From IMCC2047 sp041395865 (GTDB taxonomy: Bacteria; Pseudomonadota; Gammaproteobacteria; Pseudomonadales; IMCC2047), in assembly GCA_041395865.1 (NCBI GenBank), contig JAWKZQ010000007.1, positions 95,894 through 159,893 on the forward strand: DNA of 64,000 bases. The letters are read 5' to 3'. Made by a program: the position numbers and the translations under genes. The notes beneath the pieces were generated by a model that worked only from the letters and a program-made list of their open reading frames with translations, was not told the origin of the DNA and searched no databases. Positions within the stretch are counted from its first letter, which is position 1, and each line of letters opens with the position of its first letter. Shown here piece by piece: positions 45,201-53,854 of the stretch.

Positions 45201-45637
45201 ACCTGAATCAGGTCATCGGCAATGGCCTCCAATCCTGGGTCATCACGGTGGCCGGCACTGTACACGCGATTTACGCCCAAATTTTCCAGCGCTTCGGCTT
45301 CTTCAGGGGTAATTGTGCCGCCGCCGCCACAAAAAACATGGACGTGCCGGGCTGAAACCCTGTGCAGTTCCTTCACCAAAAACGCAAAAAAATCCATGTG
45401 CCCGCCCTGGTAGGAGCTGATGGCAAGTGCATCCGCATCCTCCTGTATGGCGGCCCTTACCAGCTCAGCCACACTTCGGTTGTGGCCGAGGTGAATAACT
45501 TCGCAGCCCTTGGCCTGCAACAGGCGTCTCAGCACATGAATAGCGGCGTCGTGACCATCAAAGCGGGCTGCCGCTGTGATGATGCGCAACGGGTGCGTCA
45601 GGGGAGAGCCCTTTAAAGAGTGCTTGCTAAATTGCAT
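42248..45637 (-). CDS. icmF: Fused isobutyryl-CoA mutase (IcmF)
   Basis: IcmF interconverts isobutyryl-CoA and n-butyryl-CoA with coenzyme B12 and carries its own G-protein chaperone. I start at the ATG at 45637 (MQFSKHSLKG), preceded by AAGGA, giving 1129 residues. The B12 domain comes first (DGHDAAIHVL, residues 27-36), then a MeaB-like G domain with Walker A GTGGAGKS near 196-203, then the mutase barrel. Two substrate-site residues indicate isobutyryl rather than methylmalonyl specificity: Phe in AGIFPY and Gln in DQAQNECIF, where methylmalonyl-CoA mutase has Tyr and Arg. It is divergent from the acyl-CoA operon and likely links valine breakdown to butyryl-CoA. Confidence 0.92.
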   Translation of the reverse strand: MQFSKHSLKGSPLTHPLRIITAAARFDGHDAAIHVLRRLLQAKGCEVIHLGHNRSVAELVRAAIQEDADALAISSYQGGHMDFFAFLVKELHRVSARHVHVFCGGGGTITPEEAEALENLGVNRVYSAGHRDDPGLEAIADDLIQVCRASDARRSPVPGNDFSPQQIARQLSMIEQGIALPPLQDHQGCPVVGLTGTGGAGKSTLLDTLLQRFIHTFPDKHFAVLAMDPTRQRSGGALLGDRIRINSLDNPQVFFRSMATRRPEAATSATLQKAIHRLNSSGFDLVFVETAGIGQGNTEICSLVDVSLYVMTPDYGGPGQLEKIQMLDNADLVVLNKADHPGSEDALLQIKKQWCHNHEQHFTPEAELPVFPCAASSGDGFGADPVFAELCRQLSGIAPDWAANRLVSSSGEPPLSPLPVQRRHYLGEITRRAQELQQHQEKRIRAASRAFQLFGSLQQLQDPLLPEAVTPYVDSALSETADSSLQALRAAYSQALTELVADDIRQLQNWQQMQSGIQSEHYQYQVRERDYQGSNFTASLSHLPIAKLAMPQVEDWGERLKFLLDENLPGHYPYTAGIFPYRRQDEAPTRMFAGEGSPEQTNHRFHYLTRGQKAIRLSTAFDPVTLYGEDPDSAPDILGRVGMSGVSVATLDDMKILYSGFDLCAPQTSVSLTINGPAPILLAQFFNAAIDREVEIQLRREGKWTDIERQLASRFTPSERPCYQGPLPDGHDGSGLGLLGISGRELVPAETYQAISCRVLTHLRGTLQADILKEDQAQNECIFDISFAMKLMGDVQAWCQEQGVNNFYTVSVSGYHMAEAGANPITQLAFTLANGFTLLEYFIARGLDLNRAASQMSFFFSNAMDPEYAVIGRVARRIWARALKEVYGANEQAQRFKYHIQTSGRSLQSRDIDLNDVRTTLEALYASLDNCNSLHTNAYDEAITTPTEASVRRALGIQAILQQEFGLGLNQNTLQGSYFIEQLTQAVEKAVYQCFEELDQRGGVFGAMESGFQRHRIQQESLEYERRKQDGSLPIVGVNCFTSSSLVKERAPTALTRTNRQTQQQRVETLRQFQRLNAEQAPATLEKLTCAIRRGDNAFAALMEAVPYCSLGQLTHALYEIGGHYRQRL

Positions 45638-45766
45638 AAAAGCGTCCTTTACTAACCCCAAGCTGTAACAAATTTGACTCCGATAGCGGATAGAATCTCC
45701 GACATTTGTTGTGCAGGAATTTCGCACCGGATAATCGGTCTAACCTCTCGAATAAGGATTAATACT

Positions 45767-46924
45767 ATGCAGTCTGACGCTATTTATATCACCGCTGCGC
45801 GCCGGACACCGTTGGGGGCTTTCCTTGGGCAGTTTGCTAAATTGCCTGCCACCATCCTGGGTGAACGTGTGATTGCGGCTTTGATTTCATCTCCTCAATT
45901 TGATCCTGACCGGATTGATGAGGTGCTGATGGGGTGCGTACTCGAAGCCGGGCTTGGCCAGGCGCCGGCGCGTCAGGCCGCGCTGGGAGCCGGTGTGCCT
46001 GCCTCGGTGCCTTGCACCACCATTAACAAGGTCTGCGGTTCGGCGATGAAAACGGTGATGCTGGCCCATGACATGATCCGGGCGGGCAGTGCCCAGCTGG
46101 TTATTGCCGGCGGCATGGAATCAATGAGCCGTGCGCCGCACCTGGTAACCCAGACCCGCCAGGGCTATAAGCTGGGCCATCAGCGAATGCTGGACCACAT
46201 GCTGCACGATGGGTTGGAAAATCCCTATGACGGTCGCCATATGGGTGAATTTGCCGAGGACCTGGCGTTGCAGATGGATATCAGCCGTGAAGCCCAGGAT
46301 GCCTATGCAGCGGATTCGACGACACGCGCTCTGAGGGCGGCGGCTAACGGTGAGTTTGACCAGGAACTGGTGGAAATGGATGACAAGAAAGACCAGCTGC
46401 CGCCGCCACCGGATTTGGTGAAGCTGGCGGCAATGCGCCCGGCGTTCCGTTCCAACGGCACTATTACGGCGGCTAATGCCTCTTCGATTGCTGATGGTGC
46501 AGCGGCATTGCTGCTGGCCAGTGCCGCAACAGCGGAGGAGCTGGGTTTGCCGAAACTGGCCAAAGTGGTTGGCCATGTCAGCCATGCCCAGCAGCCAGCC
46601 GAGTTTACCATTGCACCCATTGGCGCGATTCGCAGCCTGTTGAGCAAGATCGGCTGGCAGCTTGAGGATGTGGACCTGTTTGAGATCAATGAAGCCTTTG
46701 CCGTGGTGGTTCTGGCGGCTGAGCGTGAGCTTGGACTGGATCATAGCCGGGTAAACGTCAATGGTGGCGCCTGCGCCCTGGGACATCCGATCGGAGCCAG
46801 TGGCGCCCGTATTCTGGTAACGCTGGTCCATGCGCTACGCCAGCGAGGTTTGAAACGGGGTGTAGCCTGTCTCTGTATCGGCGGCGGTGAAGCTACGGCG
46901 GTTGCCGTTGAAATTACAGACTAA
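45767..46924 (+). CDS. Acetyl-CoA acetyltransferase (thiolase)
   Basis: The enzyme forms or cleaves acetoacetyl-CoA or related 3-oxoacyl-CoAs. With the ATG at 45767 (AAGGA upstream) it has 385 residues. The nucleophile Cys lies in INKVCGSAMKTVM near residue 88. The late motifs FEINEAFAVV and CALGHPIGASGARI carry the histidine; the second catalytic cysteine is in ACLCIGGGEA. It opens the plus-strand catabolic cluster, 109 bp ahead of the carboxylase gene. Confidence 0.93.
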   Translation: MQSDAIYITAARRTPLGAFLGQFAKLPATILGERVIAALISSPQFDPDRIDEVLMGCVLEAGLGQAPARQAALGAGVPASVPCTTINKVCGSAMKTVMLAHDMIRAGSAQLVIAGGMESMSRAPHLVTQTRQGYKLGHQRMLDHMLHDGLENPYDGRHMGEFAEDLALQMDISREAQDAYAADSTTRALRAAANGEFDQELVEMDDKKDQLPPPPDLVKLAAMRPAFRSNGTITAANASSIADGAAALLLASAATAEELGLPKLAKVVGHVSHAQQPAEFTIAPIGAIRSLLSKIGWQLEDVDLFEINEAFAVVVLAAERELGLDHSRVNVNGGACALGHPIGASGARILVTLVHALRQRGLKRGVACLCIGGGEATAVAVEITD

Positions 46925-47033
46925 ACTCTTTGCTAGAGGATTCTTTTAACGTCAGCGGGCGGGAGCGTAACCAGAGCAGCAAGTAAATTTTTTCAGGTGT
47001 TCACAGGAATAGAACGTGATGGGGGGTCATGCG

Positions 47034-48641
47034 ATGACAATTATTGAATCACGGATCGATACCGCTTCCCAGGACTTCGCCAGCAATCGTGACAGGATGC
47101 AGGCGCAGGTGGACGACCTGTTGCAGGCGCTTGCCAAGGTTCAGGAGGGCGGCCCTGAGGCGGCGCGCAGTAAACACCTGGCGCGTGGCAAGTTGCTTCC
47201 TCGCCAGCGTATCCAGCTGTTGCTGGATAAAAACAGTTCCTTTTTAGAGTTATCGCCCTTAGCGGCGCTGGATTTATACGATAATCATGTGCCCTGTGCC
47301 GGCATCATTACCGGTATTGGCCGGGTGCAGGGCCGCGATGTCATGGTCATCGCCAATGATGCGACCGTTAAAGGCGGAACTTATTTTCCGTTAACCATCA
47401 AAAAACACCTGCGTGCCCAGCGGATTGCCGGGGAAAACCACTTGCCCTGTATCTATCTGGTGGACTCCGGCGGCGCTTTTTTGCCCATGCAGGATGAGGT
47501 GTTCCCTGACCGGGAGCATTTCGGCCGCATTTTCTATCAACAGGCGCGTTTGTCCGCCATGGGTATTCCCCAACTTGCCGTGGTGCTCGGCACCTGTGTG
47601 GCCGGTGGCGCTTATGTACCTGCCATGTCCGACGAGGCCATTATTGTGCGCCAGCAGGGTAGCATTTTCCTGGGCGGACCGCCGCTGGTCAAAGCTGCTA
47701 CCGGCGAGGTGGTTGATGACGAAACCTTGGGTGGAGGCGATGTTCATGCCCGCCTGTCCGGCGTCGTTGATCATTTGGCGCAGGACGATGAACATGCTTT
47801 GCTGCTGGCGCGTTCCGCAATGCAGCACATTGGCCGCAAGGCCAAACCCCCGCTTTCCCGCCAGCGTGTCAAACCGCCGCGTTACCCTGCCGAGGAAATT
47901 TACGGCCTGGTTCCGGAAAACCCGAAAGTCCAGTATGACCCGAGGGAGCTGATCGCCCGGCTGGTGGATGACTCCGAGTTCCATGAATTCAAGGCGCTGT
48001 TTGGTACCACTCTGGTCTGCGGTTTTGCCCATATTGATGGTTGGCCGGTGGGTATTCTGGCCAATCAGGGCGTGCTGTTTTCCGAGGCGGCCTTGAAGGG
48101 GACTCACTTCGTGGAGCTTTGCTGTCAACGCAGGGTGCCGATGGTTTTCCTGCAGAATATCACCGGTTTTATGGTGGGGCAGCGCTATGAGCATGAGGGT
48201 ATCGCCAAACACGGCGCCAAGTTGGTAACCGCGGTTGCCTGCGCCCAGGTGCCCAAGCTGACACTCATCGTGGGCGGCTCCTTTGGGGCCGGCAATTACG
48301 CCATGGCGGGGCGCGCCTACGATCCGCGCTTCCTGTGGATGTGGCCTAATGCGCGTATTTCGGTGATGGGCGGCGAGATGGCCGCTTCGGTACTGGCTAA
48401 AGTCAAAGCCGACGCCCTGAAGGCGCAGGGGAATCCCTGGAGCGCATCAGACCAGGCCTATTACGAAGAAACCATTCGCAGCCAATACGAGGAGCAGGGA
48501 CACCCCTTCTACGCGACGGCCAGGCTTTGGGATGATGGCGTCATTGATCCGGGTGACAGCCGCCATTACCTGTCGCTGGGTCTCGCGGCCTGCATGAATG
48601 CGCCCATCGGCGACAGCCAGTTCGGTATCCTGAGGATGTGA
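47034..48641 (+). CDS. liuB: 3-Methylcrotonyl-CoA carboxylase beta subunit (carboxyltransferase)
   Basis: This subunit transfers CO2 from biotin to 3-methylcrotonyl-CoA in leucine degradation. With the ATG at 47034 (a G6 run seven bases upstream) it has 535 residues. Strong family stretches are ANDATVKGGTYFPLTIKKHL, YLVDSGGAFLPMQDEVFPDR, QNITGFMVGQRYEHEGIAKH and YDPRFLWMWPNARISVMGGE. The hydratase and HMG-CoA lyase genes of the same pathway follow, but the biotin-carrying alpha subunit (liuD) is absent from the window. A related geranyl-CoA carboxylase is an alternative. Confidence 0.92.
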   Translation: MTIIESRIDTASQDFASNRDRMQAQVDDLLQALAKVQEGGPEAARSKHLARGKLLPRQRIQLLLDKNSSFLELSPLAALDLYDNHVPCAGIITGIGRVQGRDVMVIANDATVKGGTYFPLTIKKHLRAQRIAGENHLPCIYLVDSGGAFLPMQDEVFPDREHFGRIFYQQARLSAMGIPQLAVVLGTCVAGGAYVPAMSDEAIIVRQQGSIFLGGPPLVKAATGEVVDDETLGGGDVHARLSGVVDHLAQDDEHALLLARSAMQHIGRKAKPPLSRQRVKPPRYPAEEIYGLVPENPKVQYDPRELIARLVDDSEFHEFKALFGTTLVCGFAHIDGWPVGILANQGVLFSEAALKGTHFVELCCQRRVPMVFLQNITGFMVGQRYEHEGIAKHGAKLVTAVACAQVPKLTLIVGGSFGAGNYAMAGRAYDPRFLWMWPNARISVMGGEMAASVLAKVKADALKAQGNPWSASDQAYYEETIRSQYEEQGHPFYATARLWDDGVIDPGDSRHYLSLGLAACMNAPIGDSQFGILRM

Positions 48642-48649
48642 GGCCTGCC

Positions 48650-49429
48650 ATGAAGGAACCCCTGGACATCAACATTGATCCGCGCGGAGTTTGCCAGCTT
48701 ACCCTGAACCGGCCGCAGCGGGGTAACGCACTGGATGGATCATTGGTTCAGCAGCTTTCGGCGGCGTTGGCCCATATTCGTAGCGATCCGGTTATTCGGG
48801 TGGTGATCCTGACGGGACAGGGCGCTTCCTTTTGCAGCGGTGCGGATTTGCAATGGATGCAGCGAATGGCTGAGGCAGATTTTGCCACTAACGAAAGCGA
48901 CGCCTTTGAACTGGCGCTGTTGCTTGAGGATTTTGCGCAGTTGCCGCTACCCACCGTGGCTCGGGTTAATGGCCCCGCCTATGGAGGCGCCAATGGCCTG
49001 ATCTCGGCCTGCGATGTGGCCATTGCCTGCGACAGCGCGGTTTTTACCTTCAGCGAGGTGCGCCTCGGGCTGGTACCGGTGGTAATTGCGCCCTATGTGG
49101 TGACGGCGATGGGGCTGCGACAGGCACGCCGCTGGTTGTTAAGCGCCGAGGCCATGGATAGCGCAGAGGCTGTACGGCTGGGGCTGGTTCACCAGGTTGT
49201 GGCGGATAGCAACTTGGATGAAGCGGTGGAAAAGCAGGTTCAGCTGCTGCTCAAGGGTGGCCCAAACGCGCAGGCCAAGCTTAAGGCGATATTGAACGAG
49301 TGGCAAAAAGCGGCACCCTTTGAAAAGGAGGACTTGGCAGGTTTGCTGGCAGAAATACGTACCTCCTGCGAAGGACAGGAGGGGCTCAAGGCTTTTTTGG
49401 AAAAACGTAAACCCAGGTGGCCCACATGA
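48650..49429 (+). CDS. liuC: 3-Methylglutaconyl-CoA hydratase (enoyl-CoA hydratase family)
   Basis: The 259-residue crotonase-fold protein would hydrate 3-methylglutaconyl-CoA to HMG-CoA. The oxyanion-hole segments are ASFCSGADLQWMQRM and GPAYGGANGLISACDVAIA. GAGG supports the ATG at 48650; the stop codon of the carboxylase gene lies eight bases upstream. It overlaps the HMG-CoA lyase start (ATGA). Substrate is inferred from neighbours. Confidence 0.88.
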   Translation: MKEPLDINIDPRGVCQLTLNRPQRGNALDGSLVQQLSAALAHIRSDPVIRVVILTGQGASFCSGADLQWMQRMAEADFATNESDAFELALLLEDFAQLPLPTVARVNGPAYGGANGLISACDVAIACDSAVFTFSEVRLGLVPVVIAPYVVTAMGLRQARRWLLSAEAMDSAEAVRLGLVHQVVADSNLDEAVEKQVQLLLKGGPNAQAKLKAILNEWQKAAPFEKEDLAGLLAEIRTSCEGQEGLKAFLEKRKPRWPT

Positions 49430-50322
49430 GCGATCGGCTGCGTATTGTTGAAGTCTCACCGCGGGACGGGTTGCAAAGCGAACCGCGAATCCTGCCCGTG
49501 GCGCTTAAGCTGGAGCTGATTAATCGCCTGGTCGCTGCCGGCCTCAGGGAGATTGAGGTAACCGCCTTTGTGCGGCCGGAACGCCTGCCCCAGCTTGCTG
49601 ATGCCGATGAGCTGGCGTCGTTGTTGAAGCCTTCCGGGACGGCTCGTTATTCCGCCTTGGTCCCCAATAAGCAGGGCCTGGAAAGAGCGGCAAGAACGGG
49701 AATCGAACACATTGCCTTTTTTACGGCGGCCAGCGAAAGTTTTTGCCAAAAGAATATCGGTTGCTCCATCGGTCAATCCCTGCTGCGTTGCCAAGCGCTT
49801 CATGACCAGTTTCGCCAGCAGGCAAGCGGGCGATTTCGCGCTTATATCTCCTGTGCCTTCGGGTGCCCCTATGAGGGGCGGATGGACACGCAACGCGTTG
49901 TCGATGTCGCCGTCAAGCTAGCGGAGCTGGGCAGCGACGAAATTGTATTGGCTGATACTATCGGTGTTGCTTCGCCATTGATGACGCGCCAGTTGGTCAA
50001 AAGCGTTGCCGAACATATCCCGGTTGGGCAGCTGGCTTTGCACCTGCACGATACGCGCGGGCAGGCGCTGGCCAATATTTACAGTTGCCTGGATTTGGGC
50101 ATTGCGGCGGTTGACGCCTCCGTCGCCGGACTGGGGGGCTGTCCCTATGCGCCCGGTGCTACGGGGAATCTGGCTACCGAGGACCTGGTCTACCTGCTGG
50201 AGGGCTGTGGTGTTGCGACCGGCGTCGATCTGGAGTGCCTGATTGAAACCGGGCGTTTTATTTCCGAACAGGTGCAACGACCCAACCAAAGTCGCGTCGG
50301 TATCGCAGGGGTACCCTTTTGA
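49426..50322 (+). CDS. liuE: Hydroxymethylglutaryl-CoA lyase
   Basis: The enzyme splits HMG-CoA into acetyl-CoA and acetoacetate, the last step of leucine breakdown. From the ATG at 49426 it has 298 residues. Diagnostic motifs are VEVSPRDGLQSEPR, the metal site HLHDTRGQALAN, and the cysteine loop GLGGCPYAPGATGNLATED. Its start overlaps the hydratase stop, so translation is coupled. Confidence 0.95.
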   Translation: MSDRLRIVEVSPRDGLQSEPRILPVALKLELINRLVAAGLREIEVTAFVRPERLPQLADADELASLLKPSGTARYSALVPNKQGLERAARTGIEHIAFFTAASESFCQKNIGCSIGQSLLRCQALHDQFRQQASGRFRAYISCAFGCPYEGRMDTQRVVDVAVKLAELGSDEIVLADTIGVASPLMTRQLVKSVAEHIPVGQLALHLHDTRGQALANIYSCLDLGIAAVDASVAGLGGCPYAPGATGNLATEDLVYLLEGCGVATGVDLECLIETGRFISEQVQRPNQSRVGIAGVPF

Positions 50323-50623
50323 GGTTTGTTAGTGATTGAAATCGCAGCGTTTTTATATTGGTAGAAACTTTCTATTTGGGGTGTTTTCAAAATCAGTAAG
50401 GTGACAGGGAAGTCCTGGGCGTATGTTCAAAGCGCCTGTTCGCGCCTCTTGAGATTGGGCGATATTCAATTTCCGCGGTTGCGGATGTTTTTTAAAGAGA
50501 GACAGCAGGTGAAGTGAAAAGGACTGAGCAACTCGCCGGACTGTTGACGTGAGGCGTAATAGAGCGCGGGTAGCAACCGATTCGCAATAGCGTTTAAAGG
50601 CTAACCAAGAGGAGAGCCTCGTG
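50323..50623. other. 301-bp gap between leucine genes and 2-oxoacid dehydrogenase genes
   Basis: No gene is visible. A 13-bp perfect palindrome with a single central base (50362-50374, arms TAGAAA and TTTCTA) lies just after a -10-like TATATT (50354-50359), so it could be an operator. No good -35 element is seen. The gap probably holds the promoter of the E1alpha gene, and GAGGAG precedes that start codon. Confidence 0.45.
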
Positions 50624-51712
50624 ATGAAGTCGATAGCGCAGTTCACCATCAATTACGCACAGTACCTCAACGCTGAGGGGCAGGTTGTGGAGGAGCTGCC
50701 GGCCTTCGCACAGCAAACCGACGCCCTGCTCCCACTCTATCGAGCCATGTGGCTCACCCGCCTGTTCGATCAAAAAGCCATTGCCCTGCAACGTACCGGT
50801 CAGCTCGGGACCTACGCTTCGCCGCTCGGTCAGGAGGCGATAGGCGTCGGTATCGGTTACGCCATGCGTCCTGAGGATGTCCTGGTGCCGGCCTACCGAG
50901 ATATTGCGGCCATGTTTGTCCGCGGTGTTCGCATGACGGACATTTTGCTGTACTGGGGCGGCGATGAACGGGGAATGGACTACCAGGAAGCGAGGGAGGA
51001 TTTCCCGATTTCCGTGCCGGTCGCCAGCCAATGCTGCCATGCCGTCGGCATTGCCTATGCCATGCAACTGCGCCATCAGCCGCGGGTCGTTGTATGCTGT
51101 ATCGGCGACGGCGGTACCTCCAAGGGCGACTTTTACGAATCCATCAATGCGGCCGGTGTCTGGGGCTTGCCGGTGGTCTTTGTTATCAATAACAATCAGT
51201 GGGCGATTTCTGTGCCTCGGTCAGCGCAAAGTGCCAGCCAGACCCTGGCGCAAAAGGCGATTGCGGCCGGCATTCATGGCGAGCAGGTTGATGGAAACGA
51301 TGTGATTGCCATGCGCGCCAGAACGGAGGCAGCGATTGAGCGTGCCCAGCAGGGCGAGCCCTCCGTCATTGAGGCGTTGAGTTACCGCATGAGCGACCAT
51401 ACTACGGCTGACGATGCCAGCCGTTACCGCCCGCCGGAGGAGTTGGAAACATATGCGGCCCGCGACCCGATTGAGCGTTTGCGCCGTTACCTCTGCGATA
51501 CCGGCAGTTGGTCTGATGAGCAACAACAGGCGTTGCAGCAGGCGCTGGCTACGGAGGTTGAGGAGGCCGTGCAACAGTACCTTGGTACCCAGCCGCAAGC
51601 GGCAGCGTGTATGTTCGACTACCTCTACGAAACATTACCCGTCGCACTGAAGCCGCAACGGGACGAAGTCGTGACGGCGCATACTAGCGAAGGAGGCAAC
51701 TCCCATGACTGA
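50624..51712 (+). CDS. 2-Oxoacid dehydrogenase E1 component, alpha subunit
   Basis: E1 alpha binds thiamine diphosphate and decarboxylates a 2-oxoacid. It has 362 residues from the ATG at 50624 (a GTG lies one codon earlier). The TPP motif runs from GDGGTSKGDF (161-170) to NNN (189-191), followed by the phosphorylation-loop-like region SYRMSDHTTADDASRYR. Branched-chain 2-oxoacids are the likely substrates because of the leucine/valine genes around it; pyruvate cannot be excluded. It overlaps the E1 beta gene by 8 bases. Confidence 0.88.
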   Translation: MKSIAQFTINYAQYLNAEGQVVEELPAFAQQTDALLPLYRAMWLTRLFDQKAIALQRTGQLGTYASPLGQEAIGVGIGYAMRPEDVLVPAYRDIAAMFVRGVRMTDILLYWGGDERGMDYQEAREDFPISVPVASQCCHAVGIAYAMQLRHQPRVVVCCIGDGGTSKGDFYESINAAGVWGLPVVFVINNNQWAISVPRSAQSASQTLAQKAIAAGIHGEQVDGNDVIAMRARTEAAIERAQQGEPSVIEALSYRMSDHTTADDASRYRPPEELETYAARDPIERLRRYLCDTGSWSDEQQQALQQALATEVEEAVQQYLGTQPQAAACMFDYLYETLPVALKPQRDEVVTAHTSEGGNSHD

Positions 51713-52685
51713 AGTTACCCTGGTGGAAGCGGTCACCCAGGCACTGAACTGGGAGATGGCCGCGGATGATAATGTTCTGGTGCTTGGTGAGGATGTTGGC
51801 GTTAACGGTGGCGTGTTTCGCAGCACGGCCGGACTGCAAGACCGGTTCGGGACGGAGCGTGTGATTGATACGCCCTTGGCCGAGGGACTGATTGCCGGTA
51901 TGGCGGTGGGATTAGCCGCACAGGGATTCCGCCCTGTTGCGGAAATCCAGTTCATGGGGTTTATCTATTCGGTGATCGACCAGATTCTCAACCATGCCGC
52001 CCGCCTGCGCAATCGCACCCGGGGCCGTTTAAGCTGCCCGATGGTGCTGCGTGCGCCTTATGGGGGCGGTATCCATGCTCCTGAGCACCATTCCGAGAGC
52101 ACCGAGGCGCTGTTCGCACATATTCCCGGATTGCGGGTTGTCATTCCATCCTCGCCGGGGCGTGCCTACGGTTTGTTGCTGGCGGCTATTCGCGATCCGG
52201 ACCCGGTGATTTTTCTGGAGCCCAAGCGTATTTACCGCCTGGTTAAAGAGGAGGTTGTCGATGACGGCGCCGCCCTGCCGCTGGATGTCTGCTATACCCT
52301 GCGCGAGGGGAGCGACCTGACTCTGGTCAGTTGGGGCGCCATGATCAAGGAAACCCTTGATGCCGCTGATGTGCTGGGTGAGCAGGGCGTTAGCGTTGAA
52401 GTCATTGATGTGGCCACGTTGAAACCGATTGATACGGCTACCATTCTTGAATCGGTGGCGCGGACCGGTCGTTGCGTGATCGTCCATGAGGCGGCACGAA
52501 GCGGGGGTGTGGGGGCGGAGATTGCGGCGGTATTGGCGAGCGAGGGGTTGTTGCACCTCATGGCGCCGGTGCAGCGGGTTGCCGGTTATGACACGGTCAT
52601 GCCGTTATTCCGTCTGGAAAACCAGTATATGCCGAACGTACAGCGCATCGTGCGGGCGGCCCGACAAACACTGGAGTTCGCATGA
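51705..52685 (+). CDS. 2-Oxoacid dehydrogenase E1 component, beta subunit
   Basis: The 326-residue subunit pairs with E1 alpha. It begins with EVTLVEAVTQALNWEMAADD and has LGEDVGVNGGVFRSTAGLQ, the substrate-channel region APYGGGIHAPEHHSES and the C-terminal transketolase-like VIDVATLKPIDTATI. The APYGGGIHAPEHHSES form is the one I recall in branched-chain enzymes. Its last bases overlap the E2 start (ATGA). Confidence 0.9.
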   Translation: MTEVTLVEAVTQALNWEMAADDNVLVLGEDVGVNGGVFRSTAGLQDRFGTERVIDTPLAEGLIAGMAVGLAAQGFRPVAEIQFMGFIYSVIDQILNHAARLRNRTRGRLSCPMVLRAPYGGGIHAPEHHSESTEALFAHIPGLRVVIPSSPGRAYGLLLAAIRDPDPVIFLEPKRIYRLVKEEVVDDGAALPLDVCYTLREGSDLTLVSWGAMIKETLDAADVLGEQGVSVEVIDVATLKPIDTATILESVARTGRCVIVHEAARSGGVGAEIAAVLASEGLLHLMAPVQRVAGYDTVMPLFRLENQYMPNVQRIVRAARQTLEFA

Positions 52686-53839
52686 ATATTTTTAAGTTGC
52701 CCGACCTGGGCGAAGGGTTAACGGAGGTGGAGCTACTGGAATGGCATGTAGCCCCCGGGGAAATGGTCAGGGAAGACCAACCGTTGCTTTCGGTGGAAAC
52801 CGCGAAGGCGATTGTGGATATTCCCAGCCCGGTGACCGGTAAAGTGGTGCGTTGCTATGGCGAAGCAGGGGATATCCTGCATGTCGGTGATCCGGTTGCG
52901 GAATTTGATGCAGCGGGCGCAGCCTCGAAAGCGGCTTCCGAACCGCCCGGCCAGCAGGCGGAAGCGGTATCGGAAAAGCGTGATGCAGGCAGCGTAGTTG
53001 GCCGTGTTGAAAGCGGTTCCCAGGTGTTGCGAGAGGAAACCAGTACGGGCGTTAAGGCATCCGTCGGCGTTAAGGCATCGCCAGCGATAAGGGCTTTGGC
53101 CCGCCAGCTGGAGGTGGATCTCTCGGTGGTGACGCCCTCCGGGGCTGGCGGGGTTATTACCAGCGAGGATGTGCAACGAGTCGCGAAAATCTTGAGTGAG
53201 GTTGGGGCCTTGGAACCACTGCGGGGCGTGCGAAGGGCGATGGCACAGTCGATGAGCAAAGCGGCGGCCGAGGTGGTCTCGGTGACCGTCTGTGACGATG
53301 CCGATATTCATGCCTGGAAAGCCGGCGAGGATGCCACGGTGCGGTTGATTCGTGCACTGGTGGCCGGTTGCAGGCAGGAGCCTGCCTTGAATGCCTGGTA
53401 TGACAGCCATTCGATGGGGCGCCGCCTGATTAAAAAAATTGATGTTGGTATTGCGCTTGATACCCCGGAGGGACTGTTTGTTCCGGTTCTGCGTGATGTC
53501 GGCGATGCGGACGCAGCAGCGTTGAGAGCGCGTATCGACGTGATGAAAGAGGATGTTCGCAGCCGCCGGATTCCCCCCGAGGAGCTGCGCGGCAACACCA
53601 TCACGCTGTCTAATTTCGGCTCCTTTGGCGGGCGTTATGCCGACCCTGTCGTGCTGCCTCCGACCGTGGCAATTTTGGGGGCCGGCAAAATGCGCGAAGC
53701 GGTGGTCGCGGTGGACAGCAAGCCGGTGGTGCATCGGATCATTCCGCTGTCCCTGACCTTTGATCATCGCGCAGTGACAGGGGGAGAAGCGACTAGGTTT
53801 TTGATGACGGTGATTGAGGATCTGGAAAAATCGACGTGA
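52682..53839 (+). CDS. 2-Oxoacid dehydrogenase E2 component (lipoyl acyltransferase)
   Basis: E2 carries the acyl group from E1 to CoA. It has 385 residues with one lipoyl domain (lipoyl lysine Lys42 in VETAKAIVDI), an Ala/Glu-rich linker, a peripheral-subunit-binding domain near 132-166 (SPAIRALARQLEVDL) and the catalytic domain. The active-site motif reads DHRAVTGG; most E2 enzymes have DHR-x-x-DG, so the usual aspartate is a threonine here. No E3 gene follows, so lipoamide dehydrogenase must come from elsewhere. Confidence 0.9.
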   Translation: MNIFKLPDLGEGLTEVELLEWHVAPGEMVREDQPLLSVETAKAIVDIPSPVTGKVVRCYGEAGDILHVGDPVAEFDAAGAASKAASEPPGQQAEAVSEKRDAGSVVGRVESGSQVLREETSTGVKASVGVKASPAIRALARQLEVDLSVVTPSGAGGVITSEDVQRVAKILSEVGALEPLRGVRRAMAQSMSKAAAEVVSVTVCDDADIHAWKAGEDATVRLIRALVAGCRQEPALNAWYDSHSMGRRLIKKIDVGIALDTPEGLFVPVLRDVGDADAAALRARIDVMKEDVRSRRIPPEELRGNTITLSNFGSFGGRYADPVVLPPTVAILGAGKMREAVVAVDSKPVVHRIIPLSLTFDHRAVTGGEATRFLMTVIEDLEKST

Positions 53840-53854
53840 AGTCAGGAGGCCGAT

